Source: Saprospiraceae bacterium | GTDB lineage: Bacteria; Bacteroidota; Bacteroidia; Chitinophagales; Saprospiraceae | Length of the DNA stretch: 64,000 bases | Assembly: GCA_016715105.1 (NCBI GenBank) | Contig: JADKBO010000022.1 | Location: 1-64,000 of the forward strand | Direction: 5' to 3' | Part shown: one piece after another, positions 36,094 to 45,204 of the stretch | Position numbering within the stretch: the stretch's first letter is position 1 | Layout: every line of letters starts with the position of its first letter | Translations under genes and position numbers: made by a program | Notes under the pieces: generated by a model | Told to the model about the DNA's origin: nothing | Seen by the model: only the letters and a program-made list of their open reading frames with translations | Database searches by the model: none

Positions 36094-37127
36094 AATTCTA
36101 TTTCTTTGGCGATAGGGGCTGGATGCGCTTCTCCATTGGTTGCTGCCTTTCGCAGGGACTCAATGTATAAATGCATGGTGTCACACTGCGTTGACCGATA
36201 GTCTGCCTGTCCCAATTTTTTAACATTATCGCCATGTAATTTCATAATCCAAACGTCTTGACTGATGACTTTCCTAGTATAACTGTTGAGCCCCATTTTG
36301 GCCAGTAGCGTCATCCAACCAAATTTGTAGGATATTAGCGTATAAACCATTGTTGAAAATGGTGCAATAGGTGTGCAAGTGCTGGTGATGATAAAACCTC
36401 GTTCTTCTGCTCCATAAATGTAATCTACTCGCGTATTATTGGGCATATAGAAATTGTCCGTGTGTTTCATGGGCAAATTTTTGGGATTTATCAATTTGTT
36501 TGAAAATCCGATGGCATCATTAGATTGATCATAACTCACAAGTACACTGTCTGAGGTTCTTTCCACATTAGCCCCAATGCGAATTTGCTTTCGATCTCTA
36601 AACCAGCCCTTATGTACAAAGATCGTATGAGGGACATCCATGAAATTTTCTACCAAGTCTGTCACATTGTTTTCAAAGTAGGTGGTCATGTAATAACTGT
36701 GCCAACCTTTTTCTTTCATGGTAGGCATTGGGAAGGGTAGGCGATCTGGATTTTTATTTTCACCCATCCACAACCATACCAATCCATTTTCTTCAATAAC
36801 CGGGAAGTATTTCACCTTTTTGTTTGGAATTCTATCCGTGTGCGGACCTTCAGACGGTATTTGTACACATTGTCCAGATCCATCATAAGTCCAACCATGA
36901 TATGGGCATACAATACAATCCTTATTGATTTTTCCCTCGCTCAAAGGCACATTGCGATGATTACATTTGTCTAATAAAGCCACAACGCTTCCGTCTTCTT
37001 TCCGCCAACAAACAATGGGGATTTCAAAAATTTCTACCCTTTTAGCTTGTTTGGTTTTGAATGATTTTGAAAGTCCTGCTGCATACCAGCCATTGACTAA
37101 ATTTCCAGAAGCTTTGTACATGTTCAT
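36084..37127 (-). CDS. Rieske non-heme iron oxygenase
   Basis: The 347-residue protein has a Rieske 2Fe-2S domain near residue 55 with CNHRNVPLSEG and CIVCPYHGWTYDG, giving the Cys-x-His and Cys-x2-His ligand pairs. The C-terminal catalytic part has ENFMDVPHTIFVHKGW near 160, matching the NxxDxxHxxxxH iron site. This is the alpha-type subunit of ring-hydroxylating or chlorophyllide-oxygenase-like enzymes, which insert oxygen into aromatic or other unactivated carbons. No separate ferredoxin reductase is in the operon. The RnfD-like membrane protein two genes upstream may be relevant to electron supply. Confidence 0.92.
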   Translation of the reverse strand: MNMYKASGNLVNGWYAAGLSKSFKTKQAKRVEIFEIPIVCWRKEDGSVVALLDKCNHRNVPLSEGKINKDCIVCPYHGWTYDGSGQCVQIPSEGPHTDRIPNKKVKYFPVIEENGLVWLWMGENKNPDRLPFPMPTMKEKGWHSYYMTTYFENNVTDLVENFMDVPHTIFVHKGWFRDRKQIRIGANVERTSDSVLVSYDQSNDAIGFSNKLINPKNLPMKHTDNFYMPNNTRVDYIYGAEERGFIITSTCTPIAPFSTMVYTLISYKFGWMTLLAKMGLNSYTRKVISQDVWIMKLHGDNVKKLGQADYRSTQCDTMHLYIESLRKAATNGEAHPAPIAKEIEFWV

Positions 37128-38107
37128 AGTTTCACTCCTGAGTCTTTAGTGGATTTAAAAATAAGGATGTGACCAGGCATCGTTTTGGCAATGGCAAGCC
37201 AATCTGTCCAAAAAATGGTGTTCTCCTTTGGTTCTTGTAACTTTGGTAAATGATAAATAGGAACCCAAGGAAACTGATGGTGTAGTCCATGTTTTGGGAA
37301 ATTGTAAAAGAGAAATTGCTCGATAAATCTTGGATATTTCACACTCCTGGTAAATATTGGTTGATCTATAAAAGGCACAGGTCTCAAATTTTGTTTGTCC
37401 AGATCATTATAATCCAAATGGGTGTGTTGGCTGATCAGTAATGGGTCTGAAATAGATATGTAAATAAAAAATGAAAGAGCCCAGAGTTTTAAAAATAGCC
37501 AAGGGCCTAGGACGAAAGTCAATGTTACAAACACCATAATTATCCAAAAAATGCTAAAACTGTTTTTGATTTTCGTTTCCTTTTTGGGATATAAATCCAA
37601 CAGTTTTTTGATATTGAAAAATGTTTGTGAGGTGTAATTTACCGCAAAAATTGGAATCCAATATTTCCAACAAAGGTCTATCAATCTCTTTTGGAATCTG
37701 GTCAATTGTTCAACTTTTATATCTGGAATAGTGGGGTCTTTTTCTTTCCAACCTGTCCATTTGTGATGTGCGTTGTGAATGTACAGCCAAGGGTAATAAG
37801 GAACTAAACAAATAATCGAAGCTATGTGTCCAATGATGGCATTGATCGCCTGACTCTTGAAAAGACTTTGATGTGCCAAATCATGTAAGATGAAAAACCA
37901 TTGGAGCATGTTTATACCCAACAACAATTGCCCAAGCATCCAGATGGGCCATAAGGTTGAAAATGACAAATAAATAGAGAGTGCAGTAAAGGTAAATTGC
38001 CAGAAAAGTAATAACACAGACTTCGCAAACACGAATCGATATTTGCCCGACATTTTAGAAGGACTCATCGATTTTTGTTTTATTTGAATGTCATTTACCA
38101 TACACAA
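37124..38107 (-). CDS. Membrane fatty acid desaturase
   Basis: Membrane di-iron desaturase of 327 residues with the three histidine boxes: HDLAHQ near residue 92, HNAHHKWTG near 129, and HGLHHQFPW near 283. Four or more hydrophobic segments surround them. It should desaturate (or hydroxylate) an acyl chain or a carotenoid-like substrate in the membrane. The start overlaps nothing upstream (10 bp from the previous stop), and the stop overlaps the Rieske gene by 4 bp. The pairing of desaturase and Rieske oxygenase within one operon is unusual. Confidence 0.9.
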   Translation of the reverse strand: MCMVNDIQIKQKSMSPSKMSGKYRFVFAKSVLLLFWQFTFTALSIYLSFSTLWPIWMLGQLLLGINMLQWFFILHDLAHQSLFKSQAINAIIGHIASIICLVPYYPWLYIHNAHHKWTGWKEKDPTIPDIKVEQLTRFQKRLIDLCWKYWIPIFAVNYTSQTFFNIKKLLDLYPKKETKIKNSFSIFWIIMVFVTLTFVLGPWLFLKLWALSFFIYISISDPLLISQHTHLDYNDLDKQNLRPVPFIDQPIFTRSVKYPRFIEQFLFYNFPKHGLHHQFPWVPIYHLPKLQEPKENTIFWTDWLAIAKTMPGHILIFKSTKDSGVKL

Positions 38108-38117
38108 ATTTAATTTT

Positions 38118-40810
38118 TTATTCTTGGGAGATGGTCAAATATTTATTCCATGCGTTCAATGGTATCATAGACTCCTTCCCATTATGCCATTTGATTTTTA
38201 ACTGCATATTACTGATATTTTCCTTTCCATTACCCAGACCAAATAGCAACCTAGAATCTCCCATAGCCATAAAACCATTGGCGAGGTGAACTTCCTTAAA
38301 TTGAGTTTTGGATTGTCCGTTGCTGGAGTAAGTCAGCCATACTTTCGATCCTACAGCGTCTTTATTTGTAGTCTTTCCATTTCCAACTAATTGGATACCA
38401 ATCCATTGTTTCTCTAAAATAATATTTTCATAAAAAAATGGATCACCAAATTGATTTGTTATCAATATGTCGAGATCTCCATCATTGTCAAAATCTGCTA
38501 AAATGACGCCTCTTGTATTGGCTCGATGGTCAAACTTCAATGCATCAGTAGCATCAATGAAATTTCCTTCACCAATATTTAAGGAGATACGATCTGCTTC
38601 ATTGGGATAAATAAAGCATCCTCTGATGTCCGCCCACTTATCTGCATAACTGTGAATTTCTGGACCTGTTCTAGCAATTTGAGCTTGATAATACCAAAAA
38701 TCTTGTGGTTTTTCCCACTTCCTATCCCAAGCATCATCGACCATTCCATTTGCTTGCACTACATCTGTCCATCCATTGAGGTCAAGATCACCCATGGCTG
38801 CTCCCCACCCAAATCTATTGGTATTCAATAGATTGTGTTTTTGTGCGCCTTCATTGAATGTGATTTTCTCAGCATGATCAGCTGTTTTGTTCATCCAAAG
38901 CAAACTACCTTCTGCTTGCATGGCGTGGTGAACATTACTCACGTAAATGTCTTCTTTGCCATTCCCGTCCAAATCTCCGACGGAAGCATTCATGCCTTTA
39001 TAAGTATCCAAACCTATTTCGCCATAAAATTTCCCATTCTGCCTTTCAAAATATTGGCCATTTTTATTGAGATACCAATCGTCTCTGCCGAAATCATTGG
39101 CAATAAAAATGTCTGTAAATCCATCGTTATTCATGTCGGAGGTACCAACCGCTAGGCTCCATCTTGTTTCAGTTAAATTCGATTTGGACTCTGGTAGAAC
39201 TCTAAAAATAGTGGAATCCCCCGTATTCAACAACAAATAGTTTTTACCGCCATTATTCGCATTGTGCCAGCTTTCATGCAGAAAATGGAACATTCTACGA
39301 TCGTCCTCATATTCTGGTAAAGGCAGGTCAAAGATATTCAAAGGCACCTTCTTGTTTGTGTAGTCAGGTAAATACTGGTGTAAGGTATTGGTCAAAAGCA
39401 TGTCAAGTTTGCCATCATTGTCAAAATCCAGACTATTTGCCGCAAGGCATACGGTATTTTCATTCGCTAAAAATGGAACGGTTATTTCCTTAAAAGATAG
39501 TTTTTGGTCAGGAATCATGCGGTTTTCAAATAAATGCGATTTACCAAAACCAAAGCCTACAAATAAATCTTTATCCCCATCATTATCAAAGTCCAGAAAA
39601 TAAGCAAAGCCGGGTGCTCCGTATTTTTATTGTCTGAGAGATACCTTTCTAAATCAGGAATTACAACTTTTTCGAAATTCAGTTGTCCTTTATTGAGGTA
39701 TAATTTTCCTCTGTCTGAAATATCTTTAAGGATTTGAGTCATGAATAAATCGGGCAATCCGTCCAAATTTACATCGGCAACTGCTGCTGCATCTCCAACG
39801 GATAAAACCCATTTAGCCACGTTTTGCAACCGAGGATCTACCGATTCAATGACATTGCCGCGTTTTCCTGATAAGCCACTTTCTTGTGCTGGAATTGCCC
39901 TCAGTTTCATAGTCAATGCTGAAGCTGACAATGCAGCGTGTTTATTAAAACTAAAACTCCAGAAAACTGGGCTTGCCACCAATAACAGTACCGCGTATTT
40001 TTTCCAATCAATTTCCATCGAGAATGTCTCTGGTGCAGACCAATATTTTTTGATCAAAAAGTAAACATATCGTGCCGCAGCAACGGTCAAACCTGCAAAG
40101 AAGAAGGTGTATAAACTAAATTTGAGATGAAAAATCAAGTCTAAAATTGCAATAGAAATGCCGACCCAAATTTGATCTGATTTTTTACTGGGACTTGTGG
40201 CAGGGTCTGTGATCATGTAAAAGGTGAACAAATAAAAAGCTGGTGAAGTCAATGCTCCAATAAAAAGTGTTTCTATCGGAATCACATACTTCATTACATA
40301 AGCTCGTATCAAAGTTTGGATGATGAACGTTATTAGGAAAGAACCAATTAGCCAAGATCTATTGATTTTAAAAACGAAAAATAGTAGACCAGCTGTTGCC
40401 ACAAAATACATCATTACCCAAGCACTTTGTGCACTTCCATACCATTGATAACTGGGTGCTAGTGTGACATATTCACCACCAAACAAAAGGCAGAAGCAAA
40501 TGGCAAAAAGGCTGGGATTGAAAAAGTGTTTGCCATTGAGCGTAAAAATGTACTTAGATGCAATGCAGATAAAAACAGGTAAAAACAAGTTGTGAAAATC
40601 GTATGACCAGTTCAATATGATTGCCAGAGAACAGCAGGAAATCATGGCCGAAAGCGGAAAAACTTTTTTGTTTTTGAGCAATCCTGTGAGTAATAAATCA
40701 AGTCCTGCACCAAGTAGAATCAACAGCAATACCTGAAAAGGTTTTCTTGAAAATCCCAAAAAGCTCATACCCAAAATGAGGTAATCAATAATAGTGCAAA
40801 TATTCTCCAC
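38118..40810 (-). CDS. RnfD-like membrane domain fused to FG-GAP/ASPIC-UnbV domain (frameshifted)
   Basis: Two frames form one protein of about 897 residues. The N-terminal 290 residues (frame 39557-40810) are about nine membrane helices similar to RnfD/NqrB electron-transport subunits, including GKHFFNPSLFAI and YMITDPATSPSKKSDQIW, the latter near the FMN-linked segment of RnfD. The remainder is outside the membrane: FG-GAP/VCBS calcium-type repeats (DVNLDGLPDLF, DNDGDLDILITNQFG) and an ASPIC/UnbV domain at the C terminus (AVGSKVWL, RLLFGLGNG). The frame breaks in the T5 run at 39624-39628; one more T gives YGAPGFAYFLDFDNDG. A sequencing indel is likely. It heads the compact part of the operon. 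Confidence 0.82.
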
Positions 40811-40871
40811 CTTAAATCAGATAGTGGTGGAGGGGTAAATGTGCCTTGCCAATTTTTTAAATGAGGATAAA

Positions 40872-41492
40872 TCACATGTTTTGAATGAGTTTAATCAAAA
40901 TTACAATAAACCACGCGAATAATAAAACATTGAAGAATGTGGTGGTTTGATTGATTTTTTTGAATGCTGAGTTTTCTGCAGATGCATACCAAATGGCGTT
41001 GGGTCCAGTGGTTTCATTTCCTACTATTTTCGAAAATTTCCATGCATAATATGTATCCAAAATGAGCATAAACAGAACCATTAAAAGATAAAGGAAAACG
41101 GCATATTCTAAGTTTGACATCGATAATAATGGGCCAAATACAGCTACTTCAATCATTTTTTTCGAAACAAGATAAAAGATCAATGTATTGAAAATCATGC
41201 CCATATATGGTTTCCATTTTTGAAAAACATACATCAGCAAGACCTGGAAAATAGCTCTAATAGCAAAACATACCATGAGTAAACTTAGGACATATTTAAA
41301 TACGTGCTCACCACTACTGAGGAATAAAAATGTGGAAAGGACAAAGTATTGAAAAATTGCGAAGCCCAGCCAAAAAGCTTTGGCCACAGAGATATCTCCC
41401 CCCAATTTTTTAGTTTGATTCTGGTTTTTATAAAATGAATAACTCCCAATAATGGAAAGCAGGATTAAGGAAATTAAAATGATCAGCTTCAT
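40872..41492 (-). CDS. Polytopic membrane protein of unknown function (206 aa)
   Basis: Five or six hydrophobic helices span most of the sequence, starting MKLIILISLILLSIIGSYSF, with VFKYVLSLLMVCFAIRAI and VFLYLLMVLFMLILDTYYAW further on and a C-terminal FFNVLLFAWFIVILIKLI. No family motif or catalytic residue is obvious. It is 61 bp upstream of the RnfD-like gene on the same strand and is probably the first gene of that operon. Confidence 0.65.
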   Translation of the reverse strand: MKLIILISLILLSIIGSYSFYKNQNQTKKLGGDISVAKAFWLGFAIFQYFVLSTFLFLSSGEHVFKYVLSLLMVCFAIRAIFQVLLMYVFQKWKPYMGMIFNTLIFYLVSKKMIEVAVFGPLLSMSNLEYAVFLYLLMVLFMLILDTYYAWKFSKIVGNETTGPNAIWYASAENSAFKKINQTTTFFNVLLFAWFIVILIKLIQNM

Positions 41493-41529
41493 GAAAAAAA
41501 GATTCGTATTGAAAACCTAAGATAATATT

Positions 41530-42498
41530 TTATTTTTTCTTGAAGGTTTTCATTATCCTGTCAATGTCGGCCAGAATACCTTTATTGGCAGGATCATAAA
41601 TAGCTGTCATTACATAATAAGCGCCTCTTTTATCATAAAGGATAATTTGTTTGAGAGCTTCATTGGCGGCTTTGGAGTTATACGCAGTAATTTCATAACC
41701 TTCCAAGCGACTGCGTTTTATCTTTTGAACATCATCCATGTTTTTAATTTTGAAAAGGCCTGGATATTGAGACAACCTGTCCATGGCAAATTTCATTTTA
41801 TTGGTCGTTCGCAATCTTGTATGAGATTTATCAAAAAAAATGACCGTTTTATCTTCTACTTCTGGAGGTATCTTGCCATCCCGAGTAAAGACCATGCCAT
41901 TAGATAAGATGGTTGCAAGTAAAAAGTCACCTTTTTTTTCGTCAACCTTGTAATCAAGTAATGATCTTTGAGACTTAGTCGGCAATGGTGAAATGATGGT
42001 CGAACCAATAGCTTCCCTCAATTGTAAAACAAGGTCTTCGTCTTCATTTGGAGCAATGGCTTGTATGATGAAACTTTGATTTTCATCCCCAATAAACAAG
42101 ATGAATTTTTTATAAAGGATTTGGTCTTCATCATGATTCAAGTTGATGAAAACACAACGATAACCCCTTACAGGAATCATTTTTCTTTCAATGACCTCCA
42201 TATTCCTGAGTTCCAATAGATCTTCATTAAAACGTCGGATGGTTGAGCTGAATGGACCTGGAATGGTTGCCACAATAATCGCAGTTTCGGGCCTACCTTG
42301 AAATTCTAGTCCAGCAAAACGTTCGCTGATATTATAGTCGGGTGGGGGAATGATAGAAATCCTTGTATCGGGGATGAGTTCGTGTGCATCCGTTGGTTGG
42401 GAAAGCAAGTTGAACTCTTGACCTGACAGCGCATAAACGGAAAGCACCCAAACAAAAAAAGGTGTCATCAGAGTCCTGCTTATGGAGCTGAAGGGCAT
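41530..42498 (-). CDS. Exported hypothetical protein (322 aa)
   Basis: An N-terminal signal peptide (MTPFFVWVLSVYALSGQ) is followed by two similar halves with a PsbP/Mog1-like rhythm: ISERFAGLEFQGRPETAIIV with the later FIIQAIAPNEDEDLVLQLRE, and ERMVFTRDG-like NGMVFTRDGKIP with YYVMTAIYDPANKGILADI. No catalytic motif is seen. It is 37 bp upstream of the small membrane protein and may be the first gene of the operon, or an unrelated neighbour. Confidence 0.6.
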   Translation of the reverse strand: MPFSSISRTLMTPFFVWVLSVYALSGQEFNLLSQPTDAHELIPDTRISIIPPPDYNISERFAGLEFQGRPETAIIVATIPGPFSSTIRRFNEDLLELRNMEVIERKMIPVRGYRCVFINLNHDEDQILYKKFILFIGDENQSFIIQAIAPNEDEDLVLQLREAIGSTIISPLPTKSQRSLLDYKVDEKKGDFLLATILSNGMVFTRDGKIPPEVEDKTVIFFDKSHTRLRTTNKMKFAMDRLSQYPGLFKIKNMDDVQKIKRSRLEGYEITAYNSKAANEALKQIILYDKRGAYYVMTAIYDPANKGILADIDRIMKTFKKK

Positions 42499-42773
42499 AT
42501 AAGGTGCTATTGTTTGTTTACGTAAATATAACTTGTTATTATAAAATTACCTAATAACAGTTGATCGAGTTTCCAGCTACTTGCTTAAATGATGTGTGTT
42601 ATTCTATAGTATATATTATGTTTAGGAAATATTACTTTGTGTAGACCTTAATGACCATGAAAATGTAGCTTAGAAACCTTACAAGTCAATTTTTCATTTC
42701 CATGATTCAATATTTCAGTTAGAAGAATTACTTAAAAACTATATATTTACCACTCTTATTAAAACTAAAAGGT

Positions 42774-43627
42774 ATGAAAAAATTATTGTTTCTTTTTGAC
42801 TTTGATTATTTCAGTTGAATTACATGCTCAAGTTCCCTGGAACTTTGATTCAATCTCATTAACAGGAATAGAAAGCCCACTCAATAACGCTTCAGGGAAT
42901 TATGCTACTTCTATGGGCTACACTACATATGCAAATGGGTTTGCTGCAACATCAACGGGGTATTTCACAACTGCCCCTGGAAGTTTTTCGGTTTCAATGG
43001 GATCTGGTACTTCTGCATCAGGTTCTTCTTCAATTGCTATGGGCAATTATTCCTCAGCAGCAGGAGATTATTCTACTTCTATGGGAAATAACACTATAGC
43101 AGTAGGCTTTGGAACAGTGGCAATTGGTCATTTTAATTCTGATAACAGCTCCAGTGGAATTAGCTACTTTAATGACAATAGTGCATTTGTGATTGGAAAT
43201 GGAACAGGAACTGAGGATAGGTCAAATGCTCTTACAGTTTTTATTTGATGGAACAACTACCATTGCTGGAGACCTTACTGTAAACTCTGATGAAAGATTA
43301 AAACCAATATTATGTCGTTGGGCAGTACTTTATCACTTTTGAAAAATGCTAGATGGGAAAACTTATTATCTTAAAAAAGGATCCTCAACAAAAGATAGGT
43401 TTACTAGCTCAAGACGTTAGGTAGTATTTCCAGAATTGGTTAAAGAATCAAAAGATGATCAGGGTACATTATCAGTCAACTACCAAGGCATGATCCCTGT
43501 TTTGATCAATGCTATAAATGAGCAACAAATTATGATAGAACAATACGAGGATAAACTTAATAAACAGCAAGCTCAAATAGATAAGTTGCTTGAAATCCTG
43601 GAATATTTAGGAAAGGACAAGAAATAG
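42774..43627 (+). pseudogene. Broken YadA-head / tail-fibre (S74) domain protein
   Basis: The pieces read, in order, a signal peptide (MKKLLFLF then LTLIISVELHAQ), a head of repeated SxAxG motifs (YATSMGYTTYANGFAATS, SSIAMGNYSSAAGDYSTSMG), then DGTTTIAGDLTVNSDERLK, and a chaperone-type C-terminal domain of tail fibres with KIGLLAQDV, VFPELVKESKDD and a final coiled coil ending LEILEYLGKDKK. At least five one-base changes separate them (near 42793-42797, 43225-43229, 43298, 43385 and 43420), too many for one sequencing slip. Intact relatives are surface adhesins or phage-derived fibres that cut off their C-terminal chaperone. Confidence 0.8.
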
Positions 43628-43797
43628 TCGCGTTAATATTCAGGGTTGAACCGCGATTTATTAATACGAATTAAGTAGTTAATCAAAGTTGTCCTTTTTT
43701 CTATTTAATAGTCAAAAGCGTTTAAAAGAACAAAACTGACTGCTGAAAACTGAAAGCTGATAACCGAAATCTTGCCACTCAAAATTTTTCAATCCTT

Positions 43798-45194
43798 TTA
43801 GATTCCTATAAACCCTATTGGATTTGCAACGCCATTGATGTCATAAAATCTCGAAATATTAGGCAGTATAATAGGCAAATCAGTTTTAGAAACACCTAAC
43901 CAGAGTGCCAATTCTGCTGCCAATTCGTCTACAGAAGTGGTTGGAATAAAGCGGCCTCTTCCAGTATCCAAAGGGCCATCTTCATAAAGGTCTGGGTATT
44001 GGCCATATATCCTTTTACCATTGATTGCCCCACCCATGATCCATTGATTTCCACCCCAAGCGTGGTCAGAACCTCGATTGTTGGTAGTGAGGCTGCGGCC
44101 AAATTCCGAAGCAGAAAAAATAGTTACGTCATTTTCAACACCCATAGCAACCAACAAATCGTAAAAGCTTTCATGGCATCGCTGACCACTGGAATCATCT
44201 CTGACATATTGACCAGTACTTCGTCATGGAAATCCCAACCGCCCCATTGTACGTAAAAAATCTGCCTTTTCACACCAAGGATATTACGCCCGGCAATGGT
44301 TTTAGCAACTTGTCTCAATTGTTTACCCAAGGGGCCGTTGCCAAGATTATCTGCAGGTATTGGCGTGTCAGTAGCAGTTTTAAAGAGATCATAAGCATCC
44401 AAGGCGTTTCTTTTTACGCGGGTAAAAGTTTGTTCCAAAACATTGTGATATTCTTGTGCCAAAAGGTTATCTATGGCAGTTTTTCTCAATATGTTCGAAG
44501 AGTTATTGGTGCCATATCCATTTAAGGATACTGCCCCGTCAGCACTGACTGTGTATGGATAAACTTGGTTGCCAACTTGCCATAGATTATTTCCTGCTAT
44601 GGAAACATTCATGGATACGGCTGTATTTTTGTTGACTCCGTTGAGCATATCTGCAACCCTTCCTGCCCATCCCAAACCAGATCTTACGTCGGGGATCGAT
44701 GTCTGCCATTGTTCTTGTTGGTCTGAGTGCGAAAAGACGCCATAAGGAATTTGGTAACCATTGAGATAGTCTGTTTTGGTAGTTGGTCTCACTAAACTTC
44801 CTACATTGGAAATAAAAGACAGATTACCATCTTCAAACAAATCTCGGAGTCCCGTTGCGCCGGGGTGAAGGGCCAATGGTCGTCCAGCATCGTTGATGGG
44901 ATTGATGGGCAATAAACTATTTTGAGGCAATGCAAGGTCTCCTCTTACGGTTGAATACTCGCTGTAGGCAGCTCCTGTTGGCACCAAAAGATTGAATGAG
45001 TCATTGCCGCCTGGCATAAAGAAACAAATGAGGGCGCGATAATCATTAAAAAAATCTACATTTTGAGCAACTGCAGAATTGGTCAAAAAGAAATTTGTAA
45101 GTGTACTCATCAAAGAGGTCGCACCTACTGCAGCACAACTTGCCTGACCAATGAATTTCCTGCGATTGATATGATTGAATGACTTGTTATCCAT
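43798..45194 (-). CDS. DUF1501 domain protein with Tat-like leader (frameshifted)
   Basis: Two frames, 44124-45194 and 43798-44157, join to a protein of about 465 residues. The leader MDNKSFNHINRRKFIGQASCAA resembles a twin-arginine signal. The DUF1501 core is seen in ALICFFMPGGNDSFNLLVP, LALHPGATGLRDLFEDGNL and, after the break, FSASEFGRSLTTNNRGSDHAWGG. It is sulfatase/alkaline-phosphatase-like in fold. The break falls in the A4 run at 44163-44166; one more base gives KAFYDLLVAMGVEND. It is 10 bp downstream of a DUF1800 gene, its usual partner. The pair is widespread in Bacteroidota, Planctomycetes and others but has no proven function. Confidence 0.88.
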
Positions 45195-45204
45195 AATTTT
45201 TGGC

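Noticed and set aside
36084..37127. Chlorophyll or carotenoid biosynthesis function of the Rieske protein
   Set aside because: No pigment genes lie in the window; the similarity to chlorophyllide-oxygenase-type enzymes is only at family level.
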